Origin: Echinicola rosea
GTDB taxonomy: Bacteria > Bacteroidota > Bacteroidia > Cytophagales > Cyclobacteriaceae
Assembly (NCBI RefSeq): GCF_005281475.1
Contig: NZ_CP040106.1
Location: forward strand, 1,803,501-1,867,500
Reading direction: 5' to 3'
Length of the DNA stretch: 64,000 nucleotides
Numbering within the stretch: position 1 is the first letter of the stretch; each line of letters starts with the position of its first letter. This document shows positions 36,879-45,326 of the stretch, in pieces. The notes below the pieces were generated by a model. That model saw only the letters and a list, made by a program, of their open reading frames with translations. It was not told the origin of the DNA and ran no database searches. Made by a program: the position numbers and the translations under genes.

Positions 36879-36931
36879 GTTCCACTGAGGGCTGTGCCCT
36901 CAGTGGAACGAGAATTGAGCCTGTGGCTCAA
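36879..36931. repeat. Two tandem hairpins with TGT loops
   Basis: A 14-bp perfect stem (36879-36892 with 36896-36909) and a 7-bp stem (36915-36921 with 36925-36931). Both loops are TGT, the same as in the GGCATTTGTAATGCC family. They may also act as a transcription end for the preceding gene. Confidence 0.6.
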
Positions 36932-37020
36932 ATAAATGGACCACAAGCTCATTTTCAAAATACTGAGGCGTAGCCCCGGCATAAAAGACAGCTGGCGGGC
37001 TGTTCGTGGTTTATCGGGCT

Positions 37021-37043
37021 GTTCGGGATTTATAATCCCGAAC
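37021..37043. repeat. Palindrome GTTCGGGATT/AATCCCGAAC
   Basis: A perfect 10-bp stem with a TAT loop, 47 bp before the next start codon. Its core CGGGATTTATAATCCCG is close to the one at 22949-22969. Confidence 0.6.
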
Positions 37044-37089
37044 CCATAATAAAAGGCGGATTTTGTAATCCCCAAAATAATATCACAAG

Positions 37090-40000
37090 ATGAACAAGAT
37101 TAGCACATATATTTCCTTATTTTTGCTCTTTTTTTGGAGCTGTATTTTCGTAGGAAATGCCCAGGAAGGACGTAAAGAAATCTCCTTGAACCAAGGCTGG
37201 AAAACCATCGCTTCTGGAGTGGCACCATTGCAAGATGAGGGATTTGAAGAAGCTGGTTTTGACGCCAGCAAATGGCTTACCGTGGATGTGCCGCACAATT
37301 GGGACCAGTATGAAGGTTATCGCCGGATGAAGCACGGCAACCGACATGGTGCTGCTTGGTACCGAAAGACCTTTAGACCGGCTGCGGAGGATAAGGGAAA
37401 ACAGCATTTCTTGTTTTTCGAAGGAGTGGGCTCGTACGCTTCGGTGTGGGTGAATGGCCAGCTGGTGGGTAATCATGATGGTGGCAGAACCACATTTACC
37501 TTGGACATTACCGAGGCGCTGGCTTTCGGGGAGCAGAATACCATTGCCGTGAAGGCCGATCATCCGGCATGGATTGCGGATCTGCCGTGGGTATGTGGCG
37601 GCTGCTCTGGAGAGTGGGGCTTTTCGGAAGGTTCCCAGCCCATGGGTATTTTCAGGCCGGTTACGCTGGTGGTCACAGATGCTGTGCGCATTGAGCCTTT
37701 TGGGGTGCATATCTGGAACGATAAAAACATTTCGGAAACAGCTGCCAAGCTTCATTTGACCACCGAGCTAAAGAATTATAGTAATTCTGACAAGGCGGTA
37801 ACGGTCGTCAATCGATTTTTGGATGCCAAAGGAAAGGAAGTGGACAGACAGGAAAGCCAGGTCCTACTGGCACCGGGAGAGCAGGATACCATCCGTCAGC
37901 AGACTGCTACAATTGGACATCCCAAGCTATGGTCCCCCGCCAATCCGTATCTCTACACCATGGAAACAGCGGTATATGAGGGTGATCGCATGATTGATAA
38001 GTTGAGCACCCCATATGGCATTCGATGGGTAAGCTGGCCGGCAGGTCGAAAGGACGGCGACCATCGATTTTTTATCAATGGGAAACCGTTATTTGTCAAT
38101 GGAATATGCGAATACGAGCACTTGATGGGGCAAAGTCATGCGTTTACAGATCAGCAAGTAGCTTCCCGGGTGGACCAGATGCTTGCTGCAGGCTTTAATG
38201 CTTTCAGGGATGCCCACCAGCCTCACAATTTTAAATATCACGAAGCTTGGGATCGGGAGGGGATCCTCTTCTGGACGCAGTTCTCAGCCCATATCTGGTA
38301 CGATACACCCGAGTTTAAGGCGAATTTTAAAAAGCTGCTTCGCGACTGGGTGAAAGAACGGCGAAACAGCCCCTCGGTGGTGCTTTGGGGGTTGCAAAAT
38401 GAAAGCACTATTCCCAAGGCCTTTGCCGAGGAATGTACAGCGATCATTAGAGAAATGGATCCCACCACCTCTTCCCAGCGGCTGGTGACCACCTGCAATG
38501 GCGGGGAAGGGACAGACTGGAACGTCATCCAAAACTGGTCAGGAACCTATGGCGGTGATCCCCAGCAGTACGGGGAGGAGCTTAGCGAGCAAATCTTGAA
38601 TGGGGAGTATGGCGCTTGGCGGACCTTGGACTTGCATACCGAAGGGCCATTTGACCAGCAGGCGGCCTATAGCGAAGACCGTTTTTACCAACTAATGCAA
38701 ATCAAGGTACGAGAAGCAGAAGAGCATAAGGACAGCCTTGCCGGCCAATTTCACTGGCTTTTTAATTCCCATGAAAATCCAGGTAGGATCCAGAACGGGG
38801 AGGCTTACCGAGACATCGACCGTGTGGGACCGGTGAATTATAAAGGCTTGGTGACCCCATGGGAGGAGCCTACTGATACCTATTACATGTACCGCTCTGA
38901 ATATGCTCCGGCAGCTTCTGAGCCGATGGTGTACCTCGTCAGCCATACTTGGCCGGATCGCTGGACCGAGCCGGGGCTTAAGGACAGCGTGGTGGTGTTT
39001 TCCAATTGCGACGAAGTGGAGCTGTTTAATAGTGTCAGTGGACAATCCCTAGGGAAGAAATCCCATCCTGGCATGGGCAGTAATTTCCAATGGGATCAGG
39101 TAAATGTACAATACAATGTACTAAAAGCAGTTGGCTATCGCAATGGACAGGCTGTCGCTGAAGATATGATCGTGCTGCACCATTTGCCCGAGGCACCGGA
39201 TTTTGACGAATTGGTGGAGGATACCGACGTGCTCCGGTCAGCGCAAGGATATCATTACCTCTACCGGGTAAATGCCGGTGGACCTGATGTTACAGACCAA
39301 TTTGGCCAGCATTGGCAGGCGGATGTCCACCGGAAGGACGAACGCTCATGGGGCTCACTTTCCTGGACGGATGATTTTGAGGATTTACCGTCCTTCTATG
39401 CCAGCCAGCGAAGGACTTTTGATCCCATTGGCGGTACAGCTGATTGGGGGTTGTTTCAGACATTTCGTTATGGCAAACACAAGCTTCGGTATGAATTTCC
39501 ATTGCCGAATGGGGAGTATTTGGTCGAGCTCTATTTTGTAGAGCCTTGGTACGGTACAGGAGGCGGCTTGGATGCTACAGGTTGGCGGGATTTTGATGTG
39601 GCCATCAGCGGAGATACGGTATTGGAGCAGTTGGATATATGGCAGGAGGTGGGGCATGACCAAGCGTTGAAAAAAGTGGTAAAGGGGAGGGCAAAAGACG
39701 GTTTGTTGACCATTAGCTTTCCGAAAGTCACTGCAGGGCAAGCGGTGATATCAGCGATTGCCATAGCGAGTGAGAAGGATGATATCCTGTCAGCACCAGC
39801 TTCGCCAAGAGCGATTACCGATCTACAGGCCAATCGTTCAGGAGTAAGTGTCGCGTCATGGCTGGATACAGGCCAGCCTCAATATGACGACAAGAAGATT
39901 GCTTTTAGCCAATTACCGTATAAGTTGTTTGGAGCCGATTGGGTGCGTTTCCCTTCGGATGCAGAGGTCCTATCCGGAACATTTATGGTGCCGGAAGCAT

Positions 40001-40623
40001 CCACTTTGTATGCGTTGTTGGACAGTAACATTACAACCTTACCGAACTGGATGGCGGATTTTGAACAGACAGATGAGCTTGCCGTCAACGGCCGGGGAGA
40101 TTATTTTAAAGTGTATGAAAAAGCCTTAGAGCAAGGTGAAGAATTTGCCTTTGGAGAGAATGGTTCGGTCTCGAGTGGCAAAGCGGCCATGTACACCTTG
40201 GTGGTGATGCCAGGATATGAGATGGGGGACGGAGAGGAGCAGCGCCCAGTGGAAAAACAAGAGGCCGAGGCAGCACAGGTAGAAGGTGAAATCACCACAG
40301 GAAACTTTAAGAAAAGCGATTATATTGCTTTTGAAGGGGAGAATACATTTGCATGGGAAGTCAATCCTGGGCTTGCAGGTACCTTCCTGATCCGCTTTAG
40401 GTACATGAACAATGACGATCATCCCAAAAAGGTAAGGCTTCGGATTACCGCTTCCAATGGTGTAGTGATGCGCGACGACTGGATCCAGTTTCCAGTGGCG
40501 GATGTGAAGTGGAAAATACTGAACACTACTTCCGGGGGGCAGCTAAATGCCGGAAAATACACCATTACACTTTCTGGAGAAGGGCTGAATGGCCTTTGGT
40601 TGGATCGGGTGGAATTCCAATAG
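37090..40623 (+). CDS. GH2 glycoside hydrolase with malectin and C-terminal carbohydrate-binding domains
   Basis: 1177 aa, larger than usual for GH2. A Sec signal ends GNAQ (about residue 24). The N-terminal sandwich (30-200) has WKTIASG, VDVPHNWDQYEGYRRM and GSYASVWVNGQLVGNHDGG. The Ig-like domain is at about 205-315 and the TIM barrel at about 320-640. The likely acid/base is Glu438 (WGLQNES) and the nucleophile Glu506 (LNGEYGAW). After an Ig-like part, a malectin domain (about 718-900; YLYRVNAGGPDVTDQFGQ, VELYFVEPWYGTGGG) is inserted. A CBM6/35-like domain ends the protein (1055-1177; EAEAAQVEG, FLIRFRYMNND, GLWLDRVEF). A beta-galactosidase-type activity on pectic galactan is the default guess; beta-glucuronidase is possible. 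Confidence 0.88.
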   Translation: MNKISTYISLFLLFFWSCIFVGNAQEGRKEISLNQGWKTIASGVAPLQDEGFEEAGFDASKWLTVDVPHNWDQYEGYRRMKHGNRHGAAWYRKTFRPAAEDKGKQHFLFFEGVGSYASVWVNGQLVGNHDGGRTTFTLDITEALAFGEQNTIAVKADHPAWIADLPWVCGGCSGEWGFSEGSQPMGIFRPVTLVVTDAVRIEPFGVHIWNDKNISETAAKLHLTTELKNYSNSDKAVTVVNRFLDAKGKEVDRQESQVLLAPGEQDTIRQQTATIGHPKLWSPANPYLYTMETAVYEGDRMIDKLSTPYGIRWVSWPAGRKDGDHRFFINGKPLFVNGICEYEHLMGQSHAFTDQQVASRVDQMLAAGFNAFRDAHQPHNFKYHEAWDREGILFWTQFSAHIWYDTPEFKANFKKLLRDWVKERRNSPSVVLWGLQNESTIPKAFAEECTAIIREMDPTTSSQRLVTTCNGGEGTDWNVIQNWSGTYGGDPQQYGEELSEQILNGEYGAWRTLDLHTEGPFDQQAAYSEDRFYQLMQIKVREAEEHKDSLAGQFHWLFNSHENPGRIQNGEAYRDIDRVGPVNYKGLVTPWEEPTDTYYMYRSEYAPAASEPMVYLVSHTWPDRWTEPGLKDSVVVFSNCDEVELFNSVSGQSLGKKSHPGMGSNFQWDQVNVQYNVLKAVGYRNGQAVAEDMIVLHHLPEAPDFDELVEDTDVLRSAQGYHYLYRVNAGGPDVTDQFGQHWQADVHRKDERSWGSLSWTDDFEDLPSFYASQRRTFDPIGGTADWGLFQTFRYGKHKLRYEFPLPNGEYLVELYFVEPWYGTGGGLDATGWRDFDVAISGDTVLEQLDIWQEVGHDQALKKVVKGRAKDGLLTISFPKVTAGQAVISAIAIASEKDDILSAPASPRAITDLQANRSGVSVASWLDTGQPQYDDKKIAFSQLPYKLFGADWVRFPSDAEVLSGTFMVPEASTLYALLDSNITTLPNWMADFEQTDELAVNGRGDYFKVYEKALEQGEEFAFGENGSVSSGKAAMYTLVVMPGYEMGDGEEQRPVEKQEAEAAQVEGEITTGNFKKSDYIAFEGENTFAWEVNPGLAGTFLIRFRYMNNDDHPKKVRLRITASNGVVMRDDWIQFPVADVKWKILNTTSGGQLNAGKYTITLSGEGLNGLWLDRVEFQ

Positions 40624-40714
40624 GGAAGGCGTTTATATCTCAAAACTTTAAGTGAAAAATGCAGCGAGTGTCCTATTTTACTAATAACTTTAATGGGACG
40701 GTTATAGGCCAAAT

Positions 40715-43153
40715 ATGAATAACATGCAAAAAATCCTGAGTTTCATTCTTGTACTTTCATTAGCAGTGCTCGGTTGGAATTGTTCTTCTTCGGAGGACAA
40801 GGAAAGACAAGTCATTGATTTTAATAATGGTTGGCGTTTTCAATTGGGGGATCATCCCAATGCCATCAGTGCAGATTTTGATGTGTCCAATTGGCGGGAG
40901 CTGAACCTTCCCCATGATTGGAGTATCGAAGGGAACTTCAGTGAGGATCATCCCACCAAGCCAGAAGGCGGTGCCTTGCCTGCAGGGATAGGCTGGTATA
41001 GAAAAGCTTTTAGGCTGCCTACCGAGGCAAAGGAGCAAAGCATATGGATCGAGTTTGATGGTGTCTATAGAAATGGAGAGGTATGGATCAACGGCCACCG
41101 GCTAGGGATCCGGCCAAATGGCTACAGCTCTTTCAAGTATGACCTAAGCGAATACTTGAATTATGGGGACAATGTAAACGTATTGGCCGTTCGTGTGGAT
41201 AATTCACAGCAGCCCAATTCACGCTGGTACACCGGATCCGGCATTTATCGAAACGTACGCCTGATCCGTACCGGAAAAGTCCATGTCGAACACTGGGGCA
41301 CCTATATCACCACCCCTGAAATCACGGATTCATCGGCTACTGTAAATATGGAAGTAATGGTGAAAAATGAGGGATCCAATGAGCGGAAGCTGACAGTTCG
41401 ATCGACCATCTTGGATGCTGAGGGCATAGAAGTGGCCCAAGAGGAACACGCGCTCACCCTTGGTAAAGGTGGAAGTGCGGATATCATGCACCATTTTACG
41501 GTCCCCTCTCCAAAATTATGGTCCACAGAACAGCCTTATTTATATAAGGTGGTCACACAGGTTTTTGCAGGAATGCAGCTGATGGATGATTACCAAACCC
41601 CTTTGGGAATTCGATATTTTGAGTTTGATGCCAAGAAAGGCTTTTCCCTAAATGGCAAGCCAATGAAAATCCTGGGCGTTTGTAATCATCATGATCTTGG
41701 AGCATTGGGCGCAGCAGTAAATAAGCGAGCCATCGAAAGGCGATTGGAAATCCTCAAGGAAATGGGTGTTAATGCCATTCGGACAGCCCATAATCCTCCA
41801 GCTCCAGAGCTTTTGGAGCTTTGCGATGAAATGGGGTTTATCGTCCAAGATGAGGCATTTGACGTGTGGAAAAAGAAAAAGGTAGATGCTGACAGCCATT
41901 TGTTCTGGGATGAATGGCACCGTCGGGACTTGGAAGATTTGATCCTTCGGGACCGAAATCACCCGTCCATCATGATGTGGAGTATTGGCAATGAAATCAG
42001 GGAACAGTTTGACAGTACCGGAATCAGCATTACCAAGGAACTGGTAAGGATCGTTAAAGAACTGGATACCACGCGGGTAGTGACATGTGCCCTCACGGAA
42101 AACATCCCTTCCAAGAACTTCATTTACCAATCGAAAGCTCTTGACCTTCTAGGGTTTAATTATAAGCATAAAGACCACAAAAATTTCCCGAAGTGGTACC
42201 CAGGAGAGAAATTGATCGCGACGGAAAACATGTCGGCATTGGCCACCCGTGGGCACTATGATCTTCCGTCGGATACCATTATGCGGTGGCCCCAATCATA
42301 CGACAAACCATTGGAAACGGGGAATGAGGATTGGACGGTCTCGGCATACGATCAAGTGTCCGCTTACTGGGGCAGTACCCATGAAGAGACGTGGAAATCC
42401 ATCAAGGATCAAGATTTTATGGCGGGTTTGTTTGTCTGGACCGGTTTTGACTATTTGGGAGAGCCGATTCCTTACCCTTATCCAGCACGGAGCTCTTATT
42501 TTGGCATAGTGGATCTGGCTGGATTTCCCAAAGATTCCTATTACATGTACAAAAGTGAATGGGCCTCTGATACGGTGCTGCATGTTTTTCCTCACTGGAA
42601 CTGGGAAGAAGGGCAAGAGGTGGACGTATGGGTATATTATAATCAAGCCGATGAAGTGGAATTGTTCCTGAACGGGGAATCGCTGGGAACCAAGAGCAAA
42701 GAAGGTGATGACCTGCACGTGATGTGGCGTGTGCCTTATGAACCGGGAACGCTCAGGGCGGTGTCCAGAAAAGATGGCAAAGCGATATTGGAAAAGAAAG
42801 TCTTCACCGCGGGAGATGCCCAAAAGGTCACATTGGCCCCAGATCGTAAGATCATCAAAGCAGATGGAAAAGACCTTTCCTTTATTACCGTCAGCATCTG
42901 TGATATGGATGGCAATATGGTGCCCGATGCCAATAATATGGTAAATTTTGAAATCCAGGGAGAAGGAAAGATCATGGGTGTGGACAATGGCTACCAAGCC
43001 AGTCTGGAACCTTTTAAGGCCAATTACAGGAAAGCATTTAATGGCAAATGTTTGCTAATTGTCCAGTCCACCAAGGATGCCGGCGAGATTTCCATTCGGG
43101 CCACTTCAGAGCATCTGCAGCCTGGGGAGGTGGTTTTGGAAACGGTCGATTGA
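40715..43153 (+). CDS. GH2 beta-galactosidase-like lipoprotein
   Basis: 812 aa. Lipobox GWNC gives Cys23. Domains: sugar-binding sandwich (31-185; NGWRFQLGD, NLPHDWSIEGNF, GVYRNGEVWINGHRLGIRPNGYSSF, WYTGSGIYRNV), Ig-like (190-300), TIM barrel (300-590; VCNHHDLGALGAAVN, RTAHNPPAPELLELCDEMGF). Acid/base Glu427 in SIGNEIRE and nucleophile Glu504 in LIATENMSA are assigned by family position. DUF4982-like and Ig-like domains end it (VWVYYNQADEVELFLNGESLG, IKADGKDLSFITVSICD). Typical of Bacteroidota beta-galactosidases, here probably acting on galactan side chains in the periplasm or at the surface. It follows the other GH2 by 91 bp and may share its transcript. Confidence 0.93.
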   Translation: MNNMQKILSFILVLSLAVLGWNCSSSEDKERQVIDFNNGWRFQLGDHPNAISADFDVSNWRELNLPHDWSIEGNFSEDHPTKPEGGALPAGIGWYRKAFRLPTEAKEQSIWIEFDGVYRNGEVWINGHRLGIRPNGYSSFKYDLSEYLNYGDNVNVLAVRVDNSQQPNSRWYTGSGIYRNVRLIRTGKVHVEHWGTYITTPEITDSSATVNMEVMVKNEGSNERKLTVRSTILDAEGIEVAQEEHALTLGKGGSADIMHHFTVPSPKLWSTEQPYLYKVVTQVFAGMQLMDDYQTPLGIRYFEFDAKKGFSLNGKPMKILGVCNHHDLGALGAAVNKRAIERRLEILKEMGVNAIRTAHNPPAPELLELCDEMGFIVQDEAFDVWKKKKVDADSHLFWDEWHRRDLEDLILRDRNHPSIMMWSIGNEIREQFDSTGISITKELVRIVKELDTTRVVTCALTENIPSKNFIYQSKALDLLGFNYKHKDHKNFPKWYPGEKLIATENMSALATRGHYDLPSDTIMRWPQSYDKPLETGNEDWTVSAYDQVSAYWGSTHEETWKSIKDQDFMAGLFVWTGFDYLGEPIPYPYPARSSYFGIVDLAGFPKDSYYMYKSEWASDTVLHVFPHWNWEEGQEVDVWVYYNQADEVELFLNGESLGTKSKEGDDLHVMWRVPYEPGTLRAVSRKDGKAILEKKVFTAGDAQKVTLAPDRKIIKADGKDLSFITVSICDMDGNMVPDANNMVNFEIQGEGKIMGVDNGYQASLEPFKANYRKAFNGKCLLIVQSTKDAGEISIRATSEHLQPGEVVLETVD

Positions 43154-43418
43154 TGGAGAAGCGTAAAGGAGTGTGCTAAAGTTGAAAATTTTCTTCCTTA
43201 AGGGTTTATTGGCGTCTGTGCAGGGAAATCGCTTTTAAACGATTCGTAGAGAGATGTCAGCCTGAGCGGAGTCGAAGGCTAGACGTTAGACCTCGACTCC
43301 ATGCCTGTCGGTCAGGCAAGCGCTCGGTCTGACGCTTTTTGCCTGAATTTAATAACTTCATGGGGTTAAAAGCGATTTCCTTGAGCGTATGAGCGAATAT
43401 TTTTATTTACCTGCGGTG
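43154..43418. repeat. Intergenic with GTCAGCCTGAGCGGAGTCGAAGG-type inverted repeat
   Basis: GTCAGCCTGAGCGGAGTCG (from about 43256) and an inverted, interrupted counterpart, CGACTCCATGCCTG...CGCTCGGTCTGACG (about 43305-43337), form a hairpin-prone repeat. A fragment of the same family (GACTCCGCTCAGGGTGGCAC) is at 50121-50140. It lies between convergent genes and may serve as a terminator. Confidence 0.55.
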
Positions 43419-44009
43419 TTACCTTTCAGCAGTGTCATTTATTGTCGTTGATGTTAAAAGTCCAAAGGAAGTAAAAGCCGTCCAGCCGAATACCAGTCCA
43501 AAAACCAACCAGTGGGTGAAGGGCATTGACCAAAGCCCAGCCAGATAGCCTGTCATAGCAATTGTTAGCAGAAAGGCTGTTATATTGGCCCTGTTTCGAA
43601 TGTTTTTATGAATTTTTAGGTTAAAGCCTATTCTGGATAATCCCACAAACCAAGCTGCTAAGCCTAAACAAATGGCAAGGACATGAGCTTTGGAGACAGC
43701 GCTATTGGTTAATTCCATATCCATGGGAATAGCGGTAAATGCATACCCTGTCCCAAACAGTGATAGGCAAACGGCTGCTATTTTATCCTTTAGCAGGAGC
43801 CCGTACATGAAGCCAAACCCAACCAAGCCGAGCCCGACCAAGACAAAACCACAAATATTCCAGCCTAGAGCAAAGGGAGCGCCTTTGGCACCAAGGGAGC
43901 TGATGTAGTCTTGAAAAAAGCTAAAGTCTTTGTTTAAATTTCCAAAAATCAATAGCGAGGCGAACAGGAGAAGTACGGTGGTCAATCCAATAATGCCAAT
44001 TATTTTCAT
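43419..44009 (-). CDS. DUF998 family integral membrane protein
   Basis: 196 aa with about six hydrophobic segments: IIGLTTVLLLFASLLIFG, NICGFVLVGLGLVGFGFMYG, IAAVCLSLFGTGYAFTA, AHVLAICLGLAAWFVGL, ITAFLLTIAMTGYLAGL, WLVFGLVFGWTAFTSFGLL. The segment FFQDYISSLGAKGAPFALGWNI is the DUF998 signature. Inner membrane; function unknown. It lies downstream of the AraC-type gene on the same strand with a 149-bp gap, so co-transcription is possible but not clear. It converges on the GH2 gene. Confidence 0.85.
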   Translation of the reverse strand: MKIIGIIGLTTVLLLFASLLIFGNLNKDFSFFQDYISSLGAKGAPFALGWNICGFVLVGLGLVGFGFMYGLLLKDKIAAVCLSLFGTGYAFTAIPMDMELTNSAVSKAHVLAICLGLAAWFVGLSRIGFNLKIHKNIRNRANITAFLLTIAMTGYLAGLWSMPFTHWLVFGLVFGWTAFTSFGLLTSTTINDTAER

Positions 44010-44082
44010 GCTAATTACCTTTTCGTGTTGAAGTGAGCGTTACGTATCCTTGCGTTTTCTTATGACAGCCAAAAATTTTTAT

Positions 44083-44097
44083 ACCCGGTTTATGCAT
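44083..44097. repeat. Short dispersed motif ACCCGGTTTATGCAT
   Basis: The same 15-mer occurs at 50052-50066, and related arms make the hairpin at 51137-51192. It lies in the gap between the DUF998 and AraC-type genes. Confidence 0.45.
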
Positions 44098-44158
44098 GAA
44101 ATGTGGTTCTCAGTCCCCGAAAGGCTAGAGCATTCCCTGATGTTTTTGGAATAAGTAG

Positions 44159-45106
44159 TCAGCTGACCTCACGTTTTCTCAGCTGGCTTTGGTATTTGCC
44201 GGGAGTAATGCCGGTGCGGTGGGAAAATGTCGTGGTAAAATGCTGCAAGGACGAGAATCCACAGTTATAGGCAATGTCCGAAAGGTCCATTCCGTTGGGA
44301 TCTAGGATTTGAGCTTTGGCTTTATCGATCTTTAGATTGATGATAAAACTGTTCGGAGGGTATCCGGTGAGCCGTTTTACCTCATCATTGAATTTGGTCT
44401 TTCCCATCCCAAAGTGGCTGGCCATATCTTCCACGATCCACTTTTTGGTCAGGTCACTTTGCACCAAGGCAGTCAGTCGCTCGATAAAATGATCATCCTC
44501 ATCGATCTTTGACTTGCGGTGTTTGAGGTCGCGGTACAGCTCAATCAGCAAATTCTCAATGAGGTTGCCAATGATCTTGGCGTACCCTTCACGTTGGTGC
44601 AGGAGTTCTTCTTTTATTTCAGCAAAATACTTTTTGAACACACGGGCTTTTTTCAGCACCATTCCTTTTTCAGCGGCGATCATATTGCCCAGTTCTTCTT
44701 GGAAGTCAGGAGACAGCTTTGACCAATCTCCCAACCGCAAAGGAGCTCCAGGAGTGAATGTCTCCGGCTTTATGATCAGCCAATTGATCTGTCCCATGTC
44801 CATTTTGCCAGCAGGGCTGCCGTTCCAGTGCCATGGGGCCGTGATGGATAGGTCATCGGGCAGCAATTCCACGGAGCGGTTTTCGATGACCCAGTCGTAT
44901 TTTCCGCTTTCGATAAAGTGGATTTCGATGCCGTCATTGAGGTGTGGCCGCATATTCTCATCCATCCGGACTTTCGAAAATTTCATGCTGCCAAATTGGT
45001 TGATAAAGGGAAGTGAGGCAATGGGACCAGGATTTTCCTCGTGGTACCACATACCTGATTCTCCTGCTTTTGATCTTCCCGAGTGATGATGTTCACGAAC
45101 AGTCAT
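44159..45106 (-). CDS. AraC-family transcriptional regulator
   Basis: 315 aa. The N-terminal part (about 25-115) looks like a cupin-type sensor: IEIHFIESGKYDWVIENRSVELLPDDLSITAPW. The C-terminal 100 residues hold two helix-turn-helix units: WIVEDMASHFGMGKTKFNDEVKRLTG and DLSDIAYNCGFSSLQHFTTTFSHRTGITPGKYQ, the second being the AraC signature. It is divergent from the susC at 45327 with a 220-bp shared control region, so it is a strong candidate regulator of the flanking SusCD locus. It is the only transcription factor found in the window. Soluble, cytoplasmic. Confidence 0.93.
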   Translation of the reverse strand: MTVREHHHSGRSKAGESGMWYHEENPGPIASLPFINQFGSMKFSKVRMDENMRPHLNDGIEIHFIESGKYDWVIENRSVELLPDDLSITAPWHWNGSPAGKMDMGQINWLIIKPETFTPGAPLRLGDWSKLSPDFQEELGNMIAAEKGMVLKKARVFKKYFAEIKEELLHQREGYAKIIGNLIENLLIELYRDLKHRKSKIDEDDHFIERLTALVQSDLTKKWIVEDMASHFGMGKTKFNDEVKRLTGYPPNSFIINLKIDKAKAQILDPNGMDLSDIAYNCGFSSLQHFTTTFSHRTGITPGKYQSQLRKREVS

Positions 45107-45216
45107 TTGGTTTTTGGTTGGGTTTATGTTAGATGGTTTTTTGGGTGATCGAAGGTTTGTTCGATTGGATTTTTGTGTTTTTTTAGAATAAAGACAAATA
45201 TAGTGACCTTTTTATA

Positions 45217-45240
45217 AAATCGACCGTCGTTTTAATTTTT
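45217..45240 (+). promoter_or_regulatory. 24-bp near-palindromic element, copy 1
   Basis: Core ATCGACCGTCGTTTT, with CGAC/GTCG arms around one C and A- and T-rich flanks. All 24 bases are identical at 51386-51409, and a similar CCTTTTT run precedes both. It lies 87 bp before the susC start and within the AraC/susC divergent region. It is a probable operator or promoter element. Confidence 0.6.
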
Positions 45241-45326
45241 ATTCGGTTTTGCTTAGTTCTAGTGATATTTACTAGTGACAATATCGGATTAGCAATCCAT
45301 TTTGAAAACCCAAAATTTCCAAACGT

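Larger units (their letters stand above)
36785..37089. other. Intergenic region with perfect hairpins
   Basis: No gene. GTTCCACTGAGGGC-TGT-GCCC... forms a 14-bp perfect stem (36879-36909), followed by TTGAGCC-TGT-GGCTCAA (36915-36931). GTTCGGGATT-TAT-AATC... forms a 10-bp stem (37021-37043), and a decayed GGATTTTGTAATCC follows (37058-37071). All use three-base loops. Confidence 0.65.
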
